Shown here: piece after piece, positions 17,159-24,923 of the stretch
How the letters are laid out: the number at the start of each line of letters is the position of its first letter
Position numbering within the stretch: the stretch's first letter is position 1
Assembly (NCBI GenBank): GCA_028284325.1
Contig: JANQRX010000001.1
Span: 124,001 to 188,000, forward strand
Reading direction: 5' to 3'
From: Bauldia sp.
GTDB lineage: Bacteria; Pseudomonadota; Alphaproteobacteria; Rhizobiales; Kaistiaceae
Length of the DNA: 64,000 nucleotides
Position numbers and translations under genes: made by a program
The notes under the pieces: generated by a model
Databases searched by the model: none
What the model was told of the DNA's origin: nothing
Seen by the model: the letters and a program-made list of their open reading frames with translations, nothing else

Positions 17159-17929
17159 ATGAACGAGGTCAGTTCCCTGAATCTGGCGGTCGGTGAAGGT
17201 GCCGAGGCCCGCGACATCGCGGTCATGAAGCGCGCGGGGCGCGCGCCGGGTCTGGTCTGGCTCGGCGGCTTCCGCTCCGACATGACCGGCACCAAGGCGG
17301 TGGCCCTCGATGAACTCGCTGCCGAGCGCGCTCTCGCCGCCACCCGGCTCGACTATTCCGGCCACGGCGCCTCGTCCGGCCGTTTCGAGGACGGCACCAT
17401 CTCGCGCTGGCTGGAGGAGTCGATCGCGGTGATCGAGCGCATGACGGAAGGGCCGCAGATCGTGGTCGGTTCGTCCATGGGCGGGTGGCTGGCGCTGCGC
17501 GTGGCCGAGCATTTTCGCGGGCACGGCCGCGTCGCCGGTCTGGTGCTGATCGCACCGGCGACCGACATGACGCACGACCTCATGTGGGAGCAGATGGACG
17601 AGCAGGCAAGGGCAGCGCTTGCGGGCGAGGGGATGGTGCCCGTCCCCAACGACTACGGCGAGCCGTACCCGATCACCCGGGCGCTGATCGAGGACGGCAA
17701 GCGGCACCTCTACGGCGACCGCCTGATCGAGACCGGCTGCCCGGTGCACATCCTGCAGGGTGCAGCCGACACCGACGTGCCGTGGCAACATGCCATGAAG
17801 CTGGTCAGCCTGCTCGGCTCCGACGACGTGGTGTTCACACTGGTGAAGGACGGCGACCACCGCCTGTCCCGCCCGGAAGACATCGCCCGCCTGCGGTCGG
17901 CAATCGACGGGCTGGTGGAGGGTCTCTAG
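17159..17929 (+). CDS. Alpha/beta hydrolase, ABHD10-like
   Basis: This 256-residue alpha/beta-fold hydrolase carries the motif LVWLGGFRSDMTGTKAVALD near its N-terminus, typical of the ABHD10/palmitoyl-thioesterase-like group common in alphaproteobacteria. The nucleophile elbow is VVGSSMGGW (Ser about residue 107). Asp in LQGAADTDVPWQ and His in KDGDHRLSRPED complete the triad. It likely hydrolyses an ester or thioester in the cytoplasm. ATG 17159 is preferred because the protein then starts MNEVSSLNLAVGEG; the frame upstream overlaps the infC leader. It is divergent from infC. Confidence 0.85.
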   Translation: MNEVSSLNLAVGEGAEARDIAVMKRAGRAPGLVWLGGFRSDMTGTKAVALDELAAERALAATRLDYSGHGASSGRFEDGTISRWLEESIAVIERMTEGPQIVVGSSMGGWLALRVAEHFRGHGRVAGLVLIAPATDMTHDLMWEQMDEQARAALAGEGMVPVPNDYGEPYPITRALIEDGKRHLYGDRLIETGCPVHILQGAADTDVPWQHAMKLVSLLGSDDVVFTLVKDGDHRLSRPEDIARLRSAIDGLVEGL

Positions 17930-18392
17930 GTCCGCCGCGATCTTGGCTGAGTTTCGTAAATCACTTCAAGCAGTTAATGATACGTCTACTGTTGTGAGCA
18001 CTCATGCGTGTTCTGGCCGGATGTTTGATTTGGCTTCAGCACTCGGTTTTTCGACAGCGCCTGCAGTTGCCTTTGTTTGACTGGCGCTGCTGATCCATAA
18101 TTACGCGAACTCCCAGCTAGCAACGCGATCGAACAGCGAGATGTCGATACCGGTGAGGCAGCACCTTCGGCGCGTGAATCGAGAATACATCTCAGTATGT
18201 CATCACTCGCGCTCAGGCTATCGCAAGTTAAGATTCGTCGAATCTTCCGATCAGACATGCTTTGAGTTCTATAACGAAGAATCGATCGGGCCTGCGAGAG
18301 TGTTGCCATATATGCCAGCGCGAATACGTGGCAGTAGACCCGGAAGAAGATGGAAGCAGCTAAGCTTCAAACAATTCTAGAGCGAATTATCC
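17930..18392. other. AT-richer gap without a recognisable gene
   Basis: About 460 bp between the hydrolase and the epimerase gene are clearly less GC-rich than the surroundings. Two short open frames cross it on opposite strands, but neither shows a recognisable domain or a convincing ribosome-binding site. I see no tRNA, strong repeat or terminator here. Confidence 0.5.
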
Positions 18393-19268
18393 TCACCCCC
18401 GCCAGCTTCCCTCCCGCCACATGGCCGAGAGGCCGTGGCGATAGGTGGGATGGCGGAGCGTGACGCCCAGCTCGTCCTTGATCCGCGTGTTCCGCACCCG
18501 CTTGTTGTCGCCGTAGAACGAGCGCGCCATGGGCGACAGGTCGGCGTCCTCGAACGCGACCTCCGGTGGCGGTTCGACGCCCATCAGGTCGGCCGCGAAG
18601 GTCACCAGATCCTGCGGCGGTGCCGCTTCGTCGTCGGCAAGGTTGAAGATGCCCGTGGCCCGCCTGTCCCACGCCGCGGCGACCGCGGCCGCGATGTCGT
18701 CCACATGGATGCGGTTGAACACCTGCCCCGGCTTGACCACGCGCCGCGCCGCGCCCCGTTCGAGATTGGCGAGCGCATTGCGTCCGGGCCCGTAGATGCC
18801 GGCGATGCGGAAGGTCGCGAGCGGCAGGCCGCGCGCATCGGCCAGCGCCTGCCAATCCTCCTCCGCCGCCAGCCGCTGCCGTGACCGCGTGCGCTCCGGG
18901 CGGGGTGTCGTTGTCTCGTCGATCCACGCACCGTCGTGGTTGCCGTAGACGCCGACGGTCGACAGATAGCCGAGCCACGCCAGCTCGGGTGCCGCCATCA
19001 GGTCGGCCCCGTGGTGGACGAGCACCGGGTCGGCCGCGCCGGGCGCAATGGAGATCACCACGTCGGTCGCACGCGCCAGCGCTGCGGCGACGCCTTCGCC
19101 GGGCCGCTCGCCGTCGAAGACCAGCGTCTCGATGCCCTCGCGCGCCAGCGCCGCGGCCTTCTCCGGCGTGCGCACGGTGCCGCCGATCCACGCCGCCTCG
19201 CCGGCGATCCGGCGGGCGAAGGCCAGCGCGCTGAAACCGAGGCCGAAGATGAAGACTCGGCGATTCAT
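18393..19268 (-). CDS. NAD(P)-binding SDR/epimerase, YeeZ-like
   Basis: This 291-residue protein starts MNRRVFIFGLGFSALAFARR, an N-terminal Rossmann motif of the GxGFxA type. It has a typical extended-SDR layout: GYLSTVGVYGNHDGAWIDET, the FRIAGIYGPGRNALANLERG substrate-side segment, and IHVDDIAAAVAAAWD. It likely acts on a nucleotide sugar or related metabolite with NAD(P). ATG 19268 is chosen over an upstream codon because the glycine motif then lies at the very N-terminus, as in homologues. It lies 8 nt after queG and appears to be in the GST-queG-epimerase operon. Confidence 0.85.
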   Translation of the reverse strand: MNRRVFIFGLGFSALAFARRIAGEAAWIGGTVRTPEKAAALAREGIETLVFDGERPGEGVAAALARATDVVISIAPGAADPVLVHHGADLMAAPELAWLGYLSTVGVYGNHDGAWIDETTTPRPERTRSRQRLAAEEDWQALADARGLPLATFRIAGIYGPGRNALANLERGAARRVVKPGQVFNRIHVDDIAAAVAAAWDRRATGIFNLADDEAAPPQDLVTFAADLMGVEPPPEVAFEDADLSPMARSFYGDNKRVRNTRIKDELGVTLRHPTYRHGLSAMWREGSWRG

Positions 19269-19276
19269 TCGGCGGC

Positions 19277-20407
19277 TCACGCAGCCTCGCCCCGCCATTC
19301 GGCGATGACCGACACATCGTCTTCGCCGGCCTCACGGACGGCCCTCAACGCGTCGAAATCCGCCGGCGGCAGGAGCCGCGACAGCGCCCACACCGCCGCA
19401 CCGCGCACCATCGGATCGGCATCGCCGAGGTGGTCGCGCACGACCGCGGCGTTGGCGCCGCGGCCGCTGTTGCCGAGCGCGATCAGCACGTTGCGCACGA
19501 AACGATTGCGCCCGATGCGCTTGATCGGCGAGCCGGAAAAGTGCCGGCGGAACCCGGCGTCATCAAGGCCCGCAAGGTCGGCGAGCACCGGCGCGCGCAG
19601 GTCGTCGCGCGCGGCCAGCTTCATCTCGCGCGTGCGGCTGGCGAACTTGTTCCACGGGCACACCGCCAGGCAGTCGTCGCAGCCATAGATGCGGTTGCCC
19701 ATCGCCGCGCGAAAACCCACCGGGATCGGCCCGTGATGCTCGATGGTGAGATACGAGATACAGCGGCGGGCATCGAGGCGGTAGGGCGCCGGGAAGGCAT
19801 CGGTCGGGCAGATGTCGAGACAGGCGGTGCATTGGCCGCAATGGTCGCCTTCCGGTTCGTCAGCCGGCAGGGGCGCATCGGTCAGGATCGCGCCGAGGAA
19901 GAGCCACGAGCCGAAGTCGCGACTGACGAGGTTGGTGTGCTTGCCCTGCCAGCCGAGGCCGGCCGCCCCCGCCAGCGGCTTTTCCATCAGGGGCGCGGTG
20001 TCCACGAACACCTTCACCGCATGGCCGGTCGCGGCGGCGAAGCGCCCGGCGATGCGTTTCAGCTTGCCCTTGATCAGATCGTGATAGTCGCGGTGGCGGG
20101 CATAGACCGAGACGGTCGCGCGATCGGGCTCAGCGAGCGTGGCCAGCGGATCGTCGTCGGGGCCGTAGTTGAGGCCGAGCATCACCACGCTCTTTGTCTC
20201 GGGCCACAGGGCGGACGGGGCGCCCCGCCGGTCGGCCTTGGCCGCCAGCCAATCCATGGTGCCGTGGTGACGATCGTGGAGAAACGTCGCGAGGCGGTCC
20301 GCGGCCTCAGGGATCGCGTCGGGCGTGGTCACGCCGAAGGCGTCGAAGCCTTCCGCGCGCGCCTCCGCCGCGAGGTCAGCCTTCAGCGCCGCCGGATCGG
20401 CGTTCAG
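19277..20407 (-). CDS. queG: tRNA epoxyqueuosine(34) reductase
   Basis: This protein of about 376 residues matches QueG, the cobalamin- and Fe-S-dependent enzyme that reduces epoxyqueuosine to queuosine in tRNA. It has two 4Fe-4S cysteine sets (CGQCTACLDICPTDAF and YGCDDCLAVCPWNKF), the RDYHDLIKGKLKRIAG and GWQGKHTNLVSRDFGSW regions, and a C-terminal HEAT-like part (VRNVLIALGNSGRGANAAVV). The start is uncertain. Conserved sequence begins at LNADPAALKADLAAEARAEG, but no ATG, GTG or TTG lies nearby. The first residue here corresponds to a CTG at 20407 overlapping the GST stop; standard codons in frame lie more than 90 nt further inside the GST gene. Confidence 0.85.
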   Translation of the reverse strand: MNADPAALKADLAAEARAEGFDAFGVTTPDAIPEAADRLATFLHDRHHGTMDWLAAKADRRGAPSALWPETKSVVMLGLNYGPDDDPLATLAEPDRATVSVYARHRDYHDLIKGKLKRIAGRFAAATGHAVKVFVDTAPLMEKPLAGAAGLGWQGKHTNLVSRDFGSWLFLGAILTDAPLPADEPEGDHCGQCTACLDICPTDAFPAPYRLDARRCISYLTIEHHGPIPVGFRAAMGNRIYGCDDCLAVCPWNKFASRTREMKLAARDDLRAPVLADLAGLDDAGFRRHFSGSPIKRIGRNRFVRNVLIALGNSGRGANAAVVRDHLGDADPMVRGAAVWALSRLLPPADFDALRAVREAGEDDVSVIAEWRGEAA

Positions 20408-21099
20408 AAATCGAGGTCGGCGTAGTGCGTCGCCGCCGGCAGGCCGCGCACCTGATCGGCGAGGAGCGCGCGGAACGACGGCCGCGACTTGATGCGGGCG
20501 TACCACGCCTTGGCTCCCGCGTCCTCCTCCCATGGCACCTCGCCCATATAGTCGACCACTGACAGCACCGCCGCCGCGGCAAGGTCGGCCAGGCTGATGT
20601 CGCGGCCGGCCAGCCCGTCGCGGCGGGCGCTCAGGTAACCGATATAGCGCATGTGGTAGCGGATGTTGGCGCGCGCCGCGCGGATCGCCGCGGCGTCGGG
20701 CGCGCCGCCGCCCTCCGATGGCGCCAGACGGCGCTTGTAGACCTTCTCGTTGACGAGGTAGCTCGCCACCTCGGCGTCCATCTTGTCGAGGAACCAGCTC
20801 ACCAGCCGGCGCGTCTCGGCCCGCTCCACCGGATCGGCCGACAGCAAGGATTGTTGCTCGCCGAGCCGCTCGCCGCGCGTCTCCAGCAGGTATTCGGCGA
20901 TGATCGCCGCGCCCGCGATCACCGCCTCATTGTCGTCGATGAACACCGGCAGCGTGCCGGCCGGGTTGAGCTCCAGGAAGTCGTCGCTGCGGACCCAGGG
21001 GGTCTCCTCGGCGAGCTCGAGCGTCACGCCGTACTCGGCGCAGACGAGGCGGACAAATCGGGAGCCCGCGGACAGGGGAAAATGGCGAAGAACGGGCAT
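20404..21099 (-). CDS. Glutathione S-transferase family protein
   Basis: This 231-residue protein has an N-terminal thioredoxin-like GST domain (VLRHFPLSAGSRFVRLVCAE, ELNPAGTLPVFIDDNEAVIA) and a C-terminal helical domain (RRLVSWFLDKMDAEVASYLV, DISLADLAAAAVLSVVDYMG). It probably conjugates glutathione or acts as a glutathione-dependent reductase; the usual catalytic Ser/Tyr near the N-terminus is most likely the Ser of PLSAGSRF. It is the first gene of a compact operon with queG (overlapping) and the epimerase. It is divergent from uppP. Confidence 0.9.
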   Translation of the reverse strand: MPVLRHFPLSAGSRFVRLVCAEYGVTLELAEETPWVRSDDFLELNPAGTLPVFIDDNEAVIAGAAIIAEYLLETRGERLGEQQSLLSADPVERAETRRLVSWFLDKMDAEVASYLVNEKVYKRRLAPSEGGGAPDAAAIRAARANIRYHMRYIGYLSARRDGLAGRDISLADLAAAAVLSVVDYMGEVPWEEDAGAKAWYARIKSRPSFRALLADQVRGLPAATHYADLDF

Positions 21100-21225
21100 G
21101 GCGCAGTCGCGAAGGCTCCCGGCGGACCGATGACGAATCGCACGCTAGGCGGCGCGGGCGGATCGGGTATAGAACCCGCATTCGACGCCAACAAGGCGAA
21201 TCGCGGCGGCTGACCCGGGGAACCC

Positions 21226-22035
21226 ATGCAGCTCATCGACATCGTTCACGCCGTGATCCTCGGCATCGTCGAAGGCGTGACCGAGTTCATCCCGGTCTCC
21301 TCCACCGCCCATCTGCTGCTGGCCGGCCGCCTGCTCGGCTTCAATAACCCCGGACAGGCCTTCGAGGTGCTGATCCAGCTTGGCGCCATCCTGGCGCTGG
21401 TCTCGGTCTATTTCGCGCGGCTCTGGCATCTCCTGGTGACGTTGCCGCGCAGCCCGGAGACCCAGCGCTTTGCGCTGGGCGTGGTGATCGCCTTCCTGCC
21501 GGCGGCTCTGCTCGGCGTGGCTTTCCACGACCTCATCACCGGTGTGTTCTTCCACTCGCTGGTGCTGATCTCGGTCGCCCTGATCGTCGGCGGCATCGCG
21601 CTTCTGTGGCTCGACCGCCTGCCGATCACGCCACGGCACACCGACATCGCACGCTACCCGCTCCGCCTGTGCCTGGGCATCGGCATCTTCCAGACCCTGT
21701 CGCTGATACCCGGGGTGTCGCGTTCAGGGGCGACCATCGCCGGCGCGCTGCTTCTGGGCGCCGACAAGCGCTCGGCGGCGGAGTATTCGTTCTTTCTCGC
21801 CATGCCGACCATGGCCGGCGCCTTTGCGTTCGATCTCTACAAGAACATCGACCGGATCGACGGCAACCAGGCGATCCTGATCGCCATCGGCTTCGTCGTC
21901 GCGTTCCTGTCGGCGCTGGTGGTGGTGCGGGCGTTTCTTGATTTCGTCAGCCGTCACGGCTTTGCGCCGTTCGGCTGGTGGCGCATCGCCGTGGGCACGT
22001 CCGGGCTCGTCGCCGTCTTCTTCTTCGGCGCCTGA
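21226..22035 (+). CDS. uppP: Undecaprenyl-diphosphatase (BacA family)
   Basis: This 269-residue integral membrane protein starts MQLIDIVHAVILGIVEGVTE and continues FIPVSSTAHLLLAGRLLGF, the classic UppP/BacA signature with the catalytic Glu/Ser region. The second conserved motif is PGVSRSGATIAGALLLG. It dephosphorylates undecaprenyl diphosphate, recycling the lipid carrier for peptidoglycan and O-antigen synthesis, and gives bacitracin tolerance. Length is normal. It is convergent with the NDUFA9-like gene, 8 nt away. Confidence 0.97.
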   Translation: MQLIDIVHAVILGIVEGVTEFIPVSSTAHLLLAGRLLGFNNPGQAFEVLIQLGAILALVSVYFARLWHLLVTLPRSPETQRFALGVVIAFLPAALLGVAFHDLITGVFFHSLVLISVALIVGGIALLWLDRLPITPRHTDIARYPLRLCLGIGIFQTLSLIPGVSRSGATIAGALLLGADKRSAAEYSFFLAMPTMAGAFAFDLYKNIDRIDGNQAILIAIGFVVAFLSALVVVRAFLDFVSRHGFAPFGWWRIAVGTSGLVAVFFFGA

Positions 22036-22043
22036 CCGGCCGC

Positions 22044-23024
22044 TCAGGTCGAGTGCCGGTGTTCCTGGAACTGGCCGCGGGAGCGGAACCGGTAGAGGTA
22101 GCTCGGCAGGATGGCGTCGAGCGAGGTGGGGGTGATCCCGAGCCCCTCAAGTGTCCGCGCTTCGGCGATCGCCGCCTCCGTGACCACGTTGTCGACCGTG
22201 AGCTGGCGCATCTGGTCGAGGGTGACGAGGCGTCCGGGCAGCACCTGCAGGATCGCGGCCTGGACGTTGGCGAGCGACCACGGGACCGGTACCAGGAGGC
22301 GTCGGCGGTCGGTCTCCGCGAGCACCAGCTCCATGAGTTCGCGATACGTCCTGATGTCGGGACCGCCGGTCTCGTAGACCGCGCCCGAATGCGTCTTGCC
22401 GTCGACCGCCTCGGCAAACACCTGTGCGAGGTCGTTCACGTAGAGGGGCTGGAACCGCGTGCGCCCGCCGCCGAACAGCGGCAGCGCCGGCAACAGCCGG
22501 GCGAGGGCGGCGAAGCGGTTGAAGAAATCGTCTTCGGGTCCGAACACCAGCGACGGCCGGATGATCGTCGAGGCCGGCAGCGTTTCCAGCACCGCCGCCT
22601 CGCCGGCGGCCTTGCTGCGCCCGTACTGCGAGGGCGACTCCGGATCGGCGCCGATCGCCGAACCGTGGACGATGCGGGCAAGGCCGGCGTCGCGGGCTGC
22701 CTCGGCGACGACGCGGGCGCCGTCCGCCTGCACGGCGTCGAAGCTCTGCGCGCCTTTCTCGGCGAGGATACCGACAAGATTGACCACCACGTCGGCACCT
22801 TCCACGGCGCGCTCCACCGACCAGCGATAGCGAAGGTTCGCCTGGATCGGCTGGACCCAGCCGACCATGCCGAGCGGCTGCAGGTGGCCGGCGAGATCAG
22901 GCCGCCGCACGGCGGCACGCACCCGCCAACCGCGCTTCAGAAGAGCGCGGACCACATGGCGGCCGATGAAACCGGACCCGCCGAAGACGGTGACCAGGCC
23001 GCGATCGGCGCTCGTGACGGGCAT
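22044..23024 (-). CDS. Complex I NDUFA9-subunit-family NAD(P)-binding protein
   Basis: This 326-residue protein has the N-terminal Rossmann motif LVTVFGGSGFIGRHVVRALL and goes on RAAVRRPDLAGHLQPLGMVG, GADVVVNLVGILAEKGAQSF and IHGSAIGADPESPSQYGRSK-type segments. These match the alphaproteobacterial complex I NDUFA9 family, an atypical SDR that in mitochondria is an accessory subunit with bound NADPH. ATG 23024 is chosen because GGAGG lies just upstream and the glycine motif is then close to the N-terminus; the frame continues 138 nt further upstream without conserved sequence. Neighbours are uppP and tRNA-Leu. Confidence 0.9.
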   Translation of the reverse strand: MPVTSADRGLVTVFGGSGFIGRHVVRALLKRGWRVRAAVRRPDLAGHLQPLGMVGWVQPIQANLRYRWSVERAVEGADVVVNLVGILAEKGAQSFDAVQADGARVVAEAARDAGLARIVHGSAIGADPESPSQYGRSKAAGEAAVLETLPASTIIRPSLVFGPEDDFFNRFAALARLLPALPLFGGGRTRFQPLYVNDLAQVFAEAVDGKTHSGAVYETGGPDIRTYRELMELVLAETDRRRLLVPVPWSLANVQAAILQVLPGRLVTLDQMRQLTVDNVVTEAAIAEARTLEGLGITPTSLDAILPSYLYRFRSRGQFQEHRHST

Positions 23025-23155
23025 CAGGGGACCTCCGTTCGGCAACGGGCTCTCATAACTGCTCGCGACAGGGGTGTACAGGCGACCGGGCGGGGTGTGG
23101 CGCGTCGTCGGCGCGGACCGGCCGCGGTCGCGCGCCACGGACGCGCGAGGCTTCG

Positions 23156-23183
23156 TTGACAAGGTCGCCCCGCGCGCTTAACT
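23156..23183 (+). promoter_or_regulatory. Promoter of tRNA-Leu
   Basis: TTGACA (23156-23161) and TTAACT (23178-23183) are separated by 16 nt, and the tRNA begins 13 nt after the second hexamer. This is a good sigma-70-type promoter in the expected place. Confidence 0.7.
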
Positions 23184-23196
23184 CAACGCCCGCAGT

Positions 23197-23281
23197 GCCC
23201 AGGTGGCGGAATTGGTAGACGCGCACGGTTCAGGTCCGTGTGGTGCAAGCCGTGGAGGTTCGAGTCCTCTCCTGGGCACCA
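23197..23281 (+). tRNA. tRNA-Leu (anticodon CAG)
   Basis: The 85-nt gene folds as a class II tRNA. The acceptor stem is GCCCAGG/CCTGGGC and the anticodon stem-loop is ACGGTTCAGGTCCGT with anticodon CAG (codon CUG). A long variable arm (GTGGTGCAAGCCGTGG region), a T arm with GGTTCGAGTCC and an encoded CCA are present. The 3' end is duplicated at 31855-31902, which marks it as an integration site. Confidence 0.97.
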
Positions 23282-23309
23282 GCCGCCTCTCTCATAGCTG
23301 AACATACCG
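23261..23309 (+). repeat. Left attachment-site repeat (tRNA-Leu 3' end plus flank)
   Basis: These 49 nt (3' end of tRNA-Leu and 28 nt beyond) recur at 31855-31902 in the same orientation with three substitutions and one single-base gap. The layout is that of attL/attR flanking an element integrated at a tRNA 3' end. Confidence 0.7.
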
Positions 23310-23317
23310 TCTCGGCT

Positions 23318-23338
23318 TGCTGGCGTCCTGCGCCAGCA
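23318..23338 (+). terminator. Possible tRNA-Leu terminator hairpin
   Basis: TGCTGGCG-TCCTG-CGCCAGCA is a perfect 8-bp stem with a 5-nt loop, 37 nt after the tRNA. There is no U-run behind it, so termination is not certain. Confidence 0.35.
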
Positions 23339-23484
23339 TGATGTGGCCACTGCCAAAGCACGTTTGCGACGGGCGCCCGGGTCGATCAGATTGGCCGTCG
23401 CTGATGTGCCATCTCCGGACCTTCAGGAGTATCGTGACAGCGAGATGCGCAGGTCGCAGCCACCTACCGGCTGACCTTGCCGGC

Positions 23485-23700
23485 TTATGCCCTTGATCGG
23501 CCTCGTAACTGAAGTCTCACAGGCCGACCGTCGCGTGCAGATTTCAATGCGGCCATGCTCAGGTTGAGGGCGCGATAGTCGGTCTCGCGTCCAGACAGTA
23601 CGCGCAGGAACGTGTCGATATCGTTGATGTAAGACTGCTTGTATCTTTCGATGAAGAAATGCTTGAGCGGGTCGGTGGATATTGCGTCCTTCAGCGACGG
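23485..23700 (-). pseudogene. C-terminal fragment of an inositol 2-dehydrogenase-like (Gfo/Idh/MocA) gene
   Basis: On the minus strand the sequence HFFIERYKQSYINDIDTFLR, followed by ALNLSMAALKSARDGRPVRL, resembles the last 60-70 residues of Gfo/Idh/MocA oxidoreductases such as IolG, where a helix with RY..AY..E and a final A..S...GR.V.L are conserved. The N-terminal Rossmann domain is absent: upstream sequence has no GxGxxG motif and runs into the divergent isomerase gene. It is therefore a truncated remnant. It fits the sugar/inositol catabolic flavour of the island. The exact upstream limit of homology is uncertain. Confidence 0.55.
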
Positions 23701-23855
23701 CCCCACGCTGTTTGCCGCCTGATTGTTCGTCTGTACCATGCCTTTTCGAACCGAAGACCTCGACGCGCTGATCGCACCCGTAGACACTCCTCCGGCTGAC
23801 ATTGATCTGGCTGATGGCCCCTCAAAGCAGTGCGCTTTCATTCGATCGGATAGAG

Positions 23856-24644
23856 ATGCCTAAATTCTCCGCAAACCTTGGCTTTCTGTGGACGGAGAAG
23901 CCGCTATTGGAAAGGATCGACAACGCCGCGAAAGCCGGCTTTGCAGGGGTGGAGTTTCACTCGCCGTACCAAGAAGACCCGGTCAGCATCAGGCAGAGGT
24001 GTGACGACCACGGCCTCACCATTGTGGGTGTGAACTCTTATACCGACGACGCAATCGAGAAGGCTCGCGTCCTCCTGGCACCGCGGCACAGGAAGAAAGC
24101 CGAACACATCATCGACCGGTCTCTCGAATTTGCGCAGGCACTTGGGGCTGGCTACCTGCATGTACTGTCCGGCACAGCAGAGCCTGACGACAGGAAGACT
24201 GCGTTGGACTGTTTCTCGCAAATCTTGGCCTACGCCGCCGAGAATTCGAGGGACAGCTCTTTCGCTTTGGCAGTCGAAGCGCTGAATCCTTACGACAAAC
24301 CTGGGTATTTGCTCAGCCGCATCGACGACGCCGCGAGGTTCATCTCGGGGTTATCGACGACAAAGGCAAAGATCCTGTTTGACGCCTACCATTTGGGCAT
24401 GTGCGGCGATCCAGTTCTGGCAAAATTCCGTGCCTATCAGGACCTCATTTGTCACGTGCAAGTCGCCGGCATCCCCGACAGAAACGAGGTCGACCAGGGG
24501 ACTTATGACTATGGCGGATTCTTTCGGAGTCTGAGCGCAGCCGGTTATCAGAAGTGGGTCGGATTGGAATTCAAACCCACGCCGGGCCGCGATATTGCTC
24601 CCCCTGTGTTCGAGCTGGTTGTCGAGAGAATCGAGCCAGAGTGA
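23856..24644 (+). CDS. Hydroxypyruvate isomerase family protein (Hyi/OtnI-like)
   Basis: This 262-residue TIM-barrel protein starts MPKFSANLGFLWTEKPLLER. Catalytic and metal-binding features typical of the Hyi family are present: ALAVEALNPYDKPGYLLSR (Glu), ILFDAYHLGMCGD (Asp, His), HVQVAGIPDRNEVDQGTYDY (His, Arg) and WVGLEFKPTPG (second Glu). The family converts hydroxypyruvate to tartronate semialdehyde, or 2-oxo-tetronate isomers in four-carbon acid sugar pathways. ATG 23856 gives the canonical N-terminus. It seems intact, unlike several neighbours, and lies at the left of the island beside the iolG remnant. Confidence 0.85.
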   Translation: MPKFSANLGFLWTEKPLLERIDNAAKAGFAGVEFHSPYQEDPVSIRQRCDDHGLTIVGVNSYTDDAIEKARVLLAPRHRKKAEHIIDRSLEFAQALGAGYLHVLSGTAEPDDRKTALDCFSQILAYAAENSRDSSFALAVEALNPYDKPGYLLSRIDDAARFISGLSTTKAKILFDAYHLGMCGDPVLAKFRAYQDLICHVQVAGIPDRNEVDQGTYDYGGFFRSLSAAGYQKWVGLEFKPTPGRDIAPPVFELVVERIEPE

Positions 24645-24832
24645 GCTCTCCGCTCGCGTCGAATTGCCGTTCTCTGATCTGTTCGCCGATTTCTACGAAA
24701 GGGTCTCGCCGACTCGGCAGCGCGGGCAGGTTCGACCTGTGAGCGGCAGCGGTCAAAGCCTCGATTCTCGGACTGAGACACGGCCGATACCCGGCGGGGG
24801 TAAGCTGTACCCGGAGTTGATCCTCTCGATCA

Positions 24833-24854
24833 TTTTGATATGATAATTATACCA
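24833..24854. promoter_or_regulatory. Operator-like site 1 of the island GntR regulator
   Basis: An AT-rich imperfect palindrome lies about 70 nt upstream of the frameshifted hydrolase. Read on the minus strand it contains TGGTATAATTATCATA. The same core (TGGTATAA-NN-ATCATA) occurs at 26729-26750 on the other side of the GntR gene. FadR/GntR-type sites often have TGGTAT half-sites, so this is a plausible binding site. Confidence 0.5.
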
Positions 24855-24923
24855 AAACTAGCCCCCTAATGAGCGAGCAGAGGAGGTGTACGACGTTCGT
24901 GGTCGCCCTCCAGCGTCGTGTAG

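Noticed and set aside
17986..18309. A 107-codon minus-strand frame in the AT-richer gap
   Set aside because: No recognisable domain, no ribosome-binding site and no operon partner; likely chance.
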